In this document: positions 59,396 through 61,232 of the stretch, one piece after another | Layout of the letters: every line of letters begins with the position of its first letter | Numbering within the stretch: position 1 is the first letter of the stretch | DNA from: Clostridiaceae bacterium | GTDB taxonomy: Bacteria > Bacillota > Clostridia > Peptostreptococcales > Natronincolaceae | Reading direction: 5' to 3' | Assembly: GCA_020832135.1 (NCBI GenBank) | Contig: JAFIFG010000127.1 | Span: 1-61,232, forward strand | Length of the DNA stretch: 61,232 nucleotides | Notes under the pieces: model-generated | Databases searched by the model: none | Told to the model about the DNA's origin: nothing | Seen by the model: the letters and a program-made list of their open reading frames with translations, nothing else | Made by a program: the position numbers and the translations under genes

Positions 59396-60589
59396 ATGAA
59401 GAATCAGTTTAAGGCCTTGGGTACTGATTTTTTTGCCACAGGCGAAAAACTGAAGATTGCTAAAGATGGAAGTGTAAAGTTACCATTAAAGGAGGAACAG
59501 GAAGTTTTATTTGTTTCTACAGAAGATGGATATCGTTTAATTCCTTTACAGCCAGATATAAAGAGAATTTATATTGAGGTTACCACAAAGTGTAATTTTA
59601 ACTGTATAACCTGTATCCGTAGCTCTTGGCAGGATTGTTTATTACATATGGAGTGGGAGACCTTTGAAAATATATTAGAAAACCTCAAAGAATTACCAAA
59701 GTTAGAATCCGTGCATTTTGGGGGCTTTGGTGAACCTATGATGCATCCCAAGATTTTTGATATGTTGAAGGCGGTAAAAGGACTTGGTCTAAAGGTAGAA
59801 ATGATTACCAATGGTTCGTACCTGCAGAAGGAAAATATTCAGCAGCTAATTGACCTAGAGTTGGATATTCTCTTTACTTCTCTAGATAGTCCCGAGGAAG
59901 AAGAGTATAATACTATCCGCCAAGGGGCTGATTTTCAAAGTGTTTCTGGAAATATTGCAAACCTGCAGGCTATGAAACGACAACATAAGACCAAAAAACC
60001 AGAGTTGGGAATCGAGTTTGTAGCCATGAAAAAGAATTATGATAATTTGCCTAAACTAATTCGGATGGCCTATAACCTCGGTGCCAATCAAATTATTGTA
60101 AGCAACCTGTTGCCTTATCATGAGTCTATGAAGGATGAAATTGTATATGATATGGATGATACTGGACGTATGTTTGGTAATGAATCCCTGCTGACCACCA
60201 TCAAGGCTCAGATGTCTAATATGAAGCTAAGAACAGAACGCACCTGCAATTTTGTACAGAATCAGTCCTTGTGCATCAATTACCTAGGCGATGTTAGCCC
60301 TTGTTATGCTTTGATGCATACCTATCATTGTTATATTTATGGCAGAAAAAAAGATATGTACGCCTGCTATGTAGGTAATGTCAATGATAAAAAGCTCCAA
60401 GACATATGGATGGACTCTGGATATGTAAACTTTAGGCGAGCTGCCAATGAGAATCTTTTTCCTTCCTGTACTGATTGTAGGTCCTTAGAGGGTTGTAGTT
60501 ATACAGATAGCAATGAAATGGATTGTTGGGGAAATAGTCCTTCCTGTGCCGAATGTCTCTGGGCTAGAAGAATTATTGCCTGTCCATAA
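59396..60589 (+). CDS. radical SAM/SPASM protein linked to AOR
   Basis: A 397-residue FeS enzyme. The radical SAM motif TTKCNFNCITC has Cys66, Cys70 and Cys73; the GGFGEPMMHP segment binds SAM. The C-terminal SPASM-type domain has CINYLGDVSPC, CYVGNV, CTDC-x5-GC and a final CAEC set for extra clusters. Genes of this type sit beside AOR genes and are thought to act in tungstopterin maturation or peptide modification. It starts 22 bases after the preceding gene, AGGGGTGAT upstream. Confidence 0.88.
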   Translation: MKNQFKALGTDFFATGEKLKIAKDGSVKLPLKEEQEVLFVSTEDGYRLIPLQPDIKRIYIEVTTKCNFNCITCIRSSWQDCLLHMEWETFENILENLKELPKLESVHFGGFGEPMMHPKIFDMLKAVKGLGLKVEMITNGSYLQKENIQQLIDLELDILFTSLDSPEEEEYNTIRQGADFQSVSGNIANLQAMKRQHKTKKPELGIEFVAMKKNYDNLPKLIRMAYNLGANQIIVSNLLPYHESMKDEIVYDMDDTGRMFGNESLLTTIKAQMSNMKLRTERTCNFVQNQSLCINYLGDVSPCYALMHTYHCYIYGRKKDMYACYVGNVNDKKLQDIWMDSGYVNFRRAANENLFPSCTDCRSLEGCSYTDSNEMDCWGNSPSCAECLWARRIIACP

Positions 60590-60659
60590 CGGACTTTTAT
60601 TAAACGTCCTTCTTTCCTAGGAAGAGGACACTGTAGTATAATAAAAATGGGAGGTGAAG

Positions 60660-60887
60660 ATGGTGCAGGTAAAAGTAAAATTATTTGCGACTTTTAGAAC
60701 AAACCGTGAGAAGGAAATGATGATGGATTTAACACAAGGCAGTACACCTAAGGATGTTATTGAACATTTGAACATTCCTGCCGAGGAGGTAGCAATCATA
60801 TTGATCAACGGAATACATCAGAAACTGGATACACCTTTAAAGGATGATGATACACTAGCTCTTTTTCCACCAGTAGGAGGAGGTTAA
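60660..60887 (+). CDS. MoaD-like sulfur carrier
   Basis: A 75-residue beta-grasp protein, VKVKLFATFRTNREKEMM at the start and LALFPPVGGG at the end. The free C-terminal Gly-Gly is what MoaD needs to carry sulfur to molybdopterin (here probably tungstopterin). ATG 60660 has GGGAGGTG 5 bases upstream; the GTG at 60654 overlaps it. Last gene of the AOR cluster, followed by a terminator. Confidence 0.88.
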   Translation: MVQVKVKLFATFRTNREKEMMMDLTQGSTPKDVIEHLNIPAEEVAIILINGIHQKLDTPLKDDDTLALFPPVGGG

Positions 60888-60993
60888 AATAGACTACCAA
60901 TAATGTCAAAAGTCATGAATCACAGTTTTTGTGAATACCTTCTAGTTTAACAGTATTAATATTACATTTATATATAGCTTGCAGATAATTAAT

Positions 60994-61040
60994 AAAGCTT
61001 CAAAAGCTCCTAGCATACTTTAAGAGCTTTTGAGCTTTTT
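60994..61040 (+). terminator. terminator of the AOR cluster
   Basis: Arm 60994-61009 (AAAGCTTCAAAAGCTC) pairs with 61024-61038 with one bulged T, followed by TT. Strong stem. Confidence 0.8.
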
Positions 61041-61060
61041 AACTTGTGGACATGATAAAA

Positions 61061-61099
61061 ACAAGCTCCTTCCAGTGCTATGCACTAAAAGGAACTTGT
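61061..61099 (-). terminator. terminator of the gene cut by the right edge
   Basis: On the minus strand an 18-base arm beginning ACAAGTTCCTT pairs imperfectly with GGAAGGAGCTTGT over an ATA loop and is followed by TTTTTATC. Confidence 0.75.
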
Positions 61100-61128
61100 C
61101 CAAAACAAAATATAAAGAACGTTATTCA

Positions 61129-61232
61129 TTAAAACGATATTACACCTAAAGCAGCTAAAATATTTGTTATAACTACTAATATCGGTATAGACATCATAGT
61201 TCTAAAAAGAAATACTTTAGTTACATCCCAAA
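61129..61232 (-). CDS. C-terminal fragment of an integral membrane protein
   Basis: Thirty-three codons run in from the right edge: WDVTKVFLFRTMMSIPILV and then a hydrophobic VITNILAALGVISF before a stop. The pattern is one last transmembrane helix of a transporter or membrane enzyme; the family cannot be told from this piece. A terminator follows at 61061-61099. Confidence 0.5.
   Translation of the reverse strand, partial: WDVTKVFLFRTMMSIPILVVITNILAALGVISF

Noticed and set aside
1-61232. tRNA, rRNA or CRISPR features
   Set aside because: No cloverleaf-type GGTTCGAATCC signals, rRNA segments or regularly spaced 25-35-base repeats were noticed; the phased repeats at 13543 and 17275 have 10-11-base periods, far too short for CRISPR.

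Overview
The window is AT-rich, densely coded DNA from a Gram-positive anaerobe of the class Clostridia. Pointers are strong Shine-Dalgarno (SD) sites, frequent TTG/GTG starts, an ANTAR-regulated ethanolamine microcompartment locus, a tungsten-type aldehyde:ferredoxin oxidoreductase (AOR) and a class C group II intron remnant. The content resembles Alkaliphilus-like organisms, but the genus is a guess.

Layout. (1) 1-2100: an IS3-type element cuts a DinG-like helicase gene, next to a cation/proton antiporter pseudogene with two single-base frameshifts. (2) 2201-5524, minus strand: an operon of a phospholipid N-methyltransferase-like protein, phosphatidylserine decarboxylase, response regulator and sensor kinase. 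A 52-base copy of the methyltransferase 3' end lies between the decarboxylase and regulator genes. (3) about 5590-17355: a compact Mu-like transposable element with inverted end sites, repressor and Ner-like switch, MuA, MuB, GemA-like protein, several small proteins, three tandem Mor-type activators, a coiled-coil protein, the gpT major head protein and a MuF protein. No large terminase, portal or tail gene is present. (4) 17663-23432: a DUF6544-like protein, a double-flavodoxin protein, two small membrane proteins and a chemotaxis receptor.

(5) 23618-41151, minus strand: one long ethanolamine-utilisation locus, transcribed in the order eutS, P, V, W, A, B, C, L, a BMC protein with a Rho-N-like tail, E, M, T, pduL, J, a TIGR02536-like protein, N, pduS, pduT, eutH, eutG. 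EutVW control is visible as two antiterminator leaders, before eutS and before eutA. Ethanolamine enters through EutH and EutBC splits it with adenosylcobalamin from EutT. Acetaldehyde is handled inside the shell by EutE, PduL and EutG; PduS/PduT offer an electron path across the shell.

(6) 41182-53996: a probable exopolysaccharide locus. It holds a processive family 2 glycosyltransferase, a HEAT-repeat membrane protein, an Hpt-REC-GGDEF-REC diguanylate cyclase, a large hybrid kinase, a CheY-like receiver and a membrane-anchored glycoside hydrolase, with a divergent GH16 enzyme. (7) 54160-56522: an acetyltransferase, a DUF2087-type regulator, a decayed group IIC intron and a tiny hydrophobic protein. 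(8) 57025-60887: a sigma-54-type promoter followed by AOR, two ubiquitin-fold sulfur-carrier-like proteins and a radical SAM/SPASM protein, probably a tungsten-cofactor enzyme with its maturation genes. A membrane protein is cut by the right edge. I saw no rRNA, tRNA or CRISPR array.
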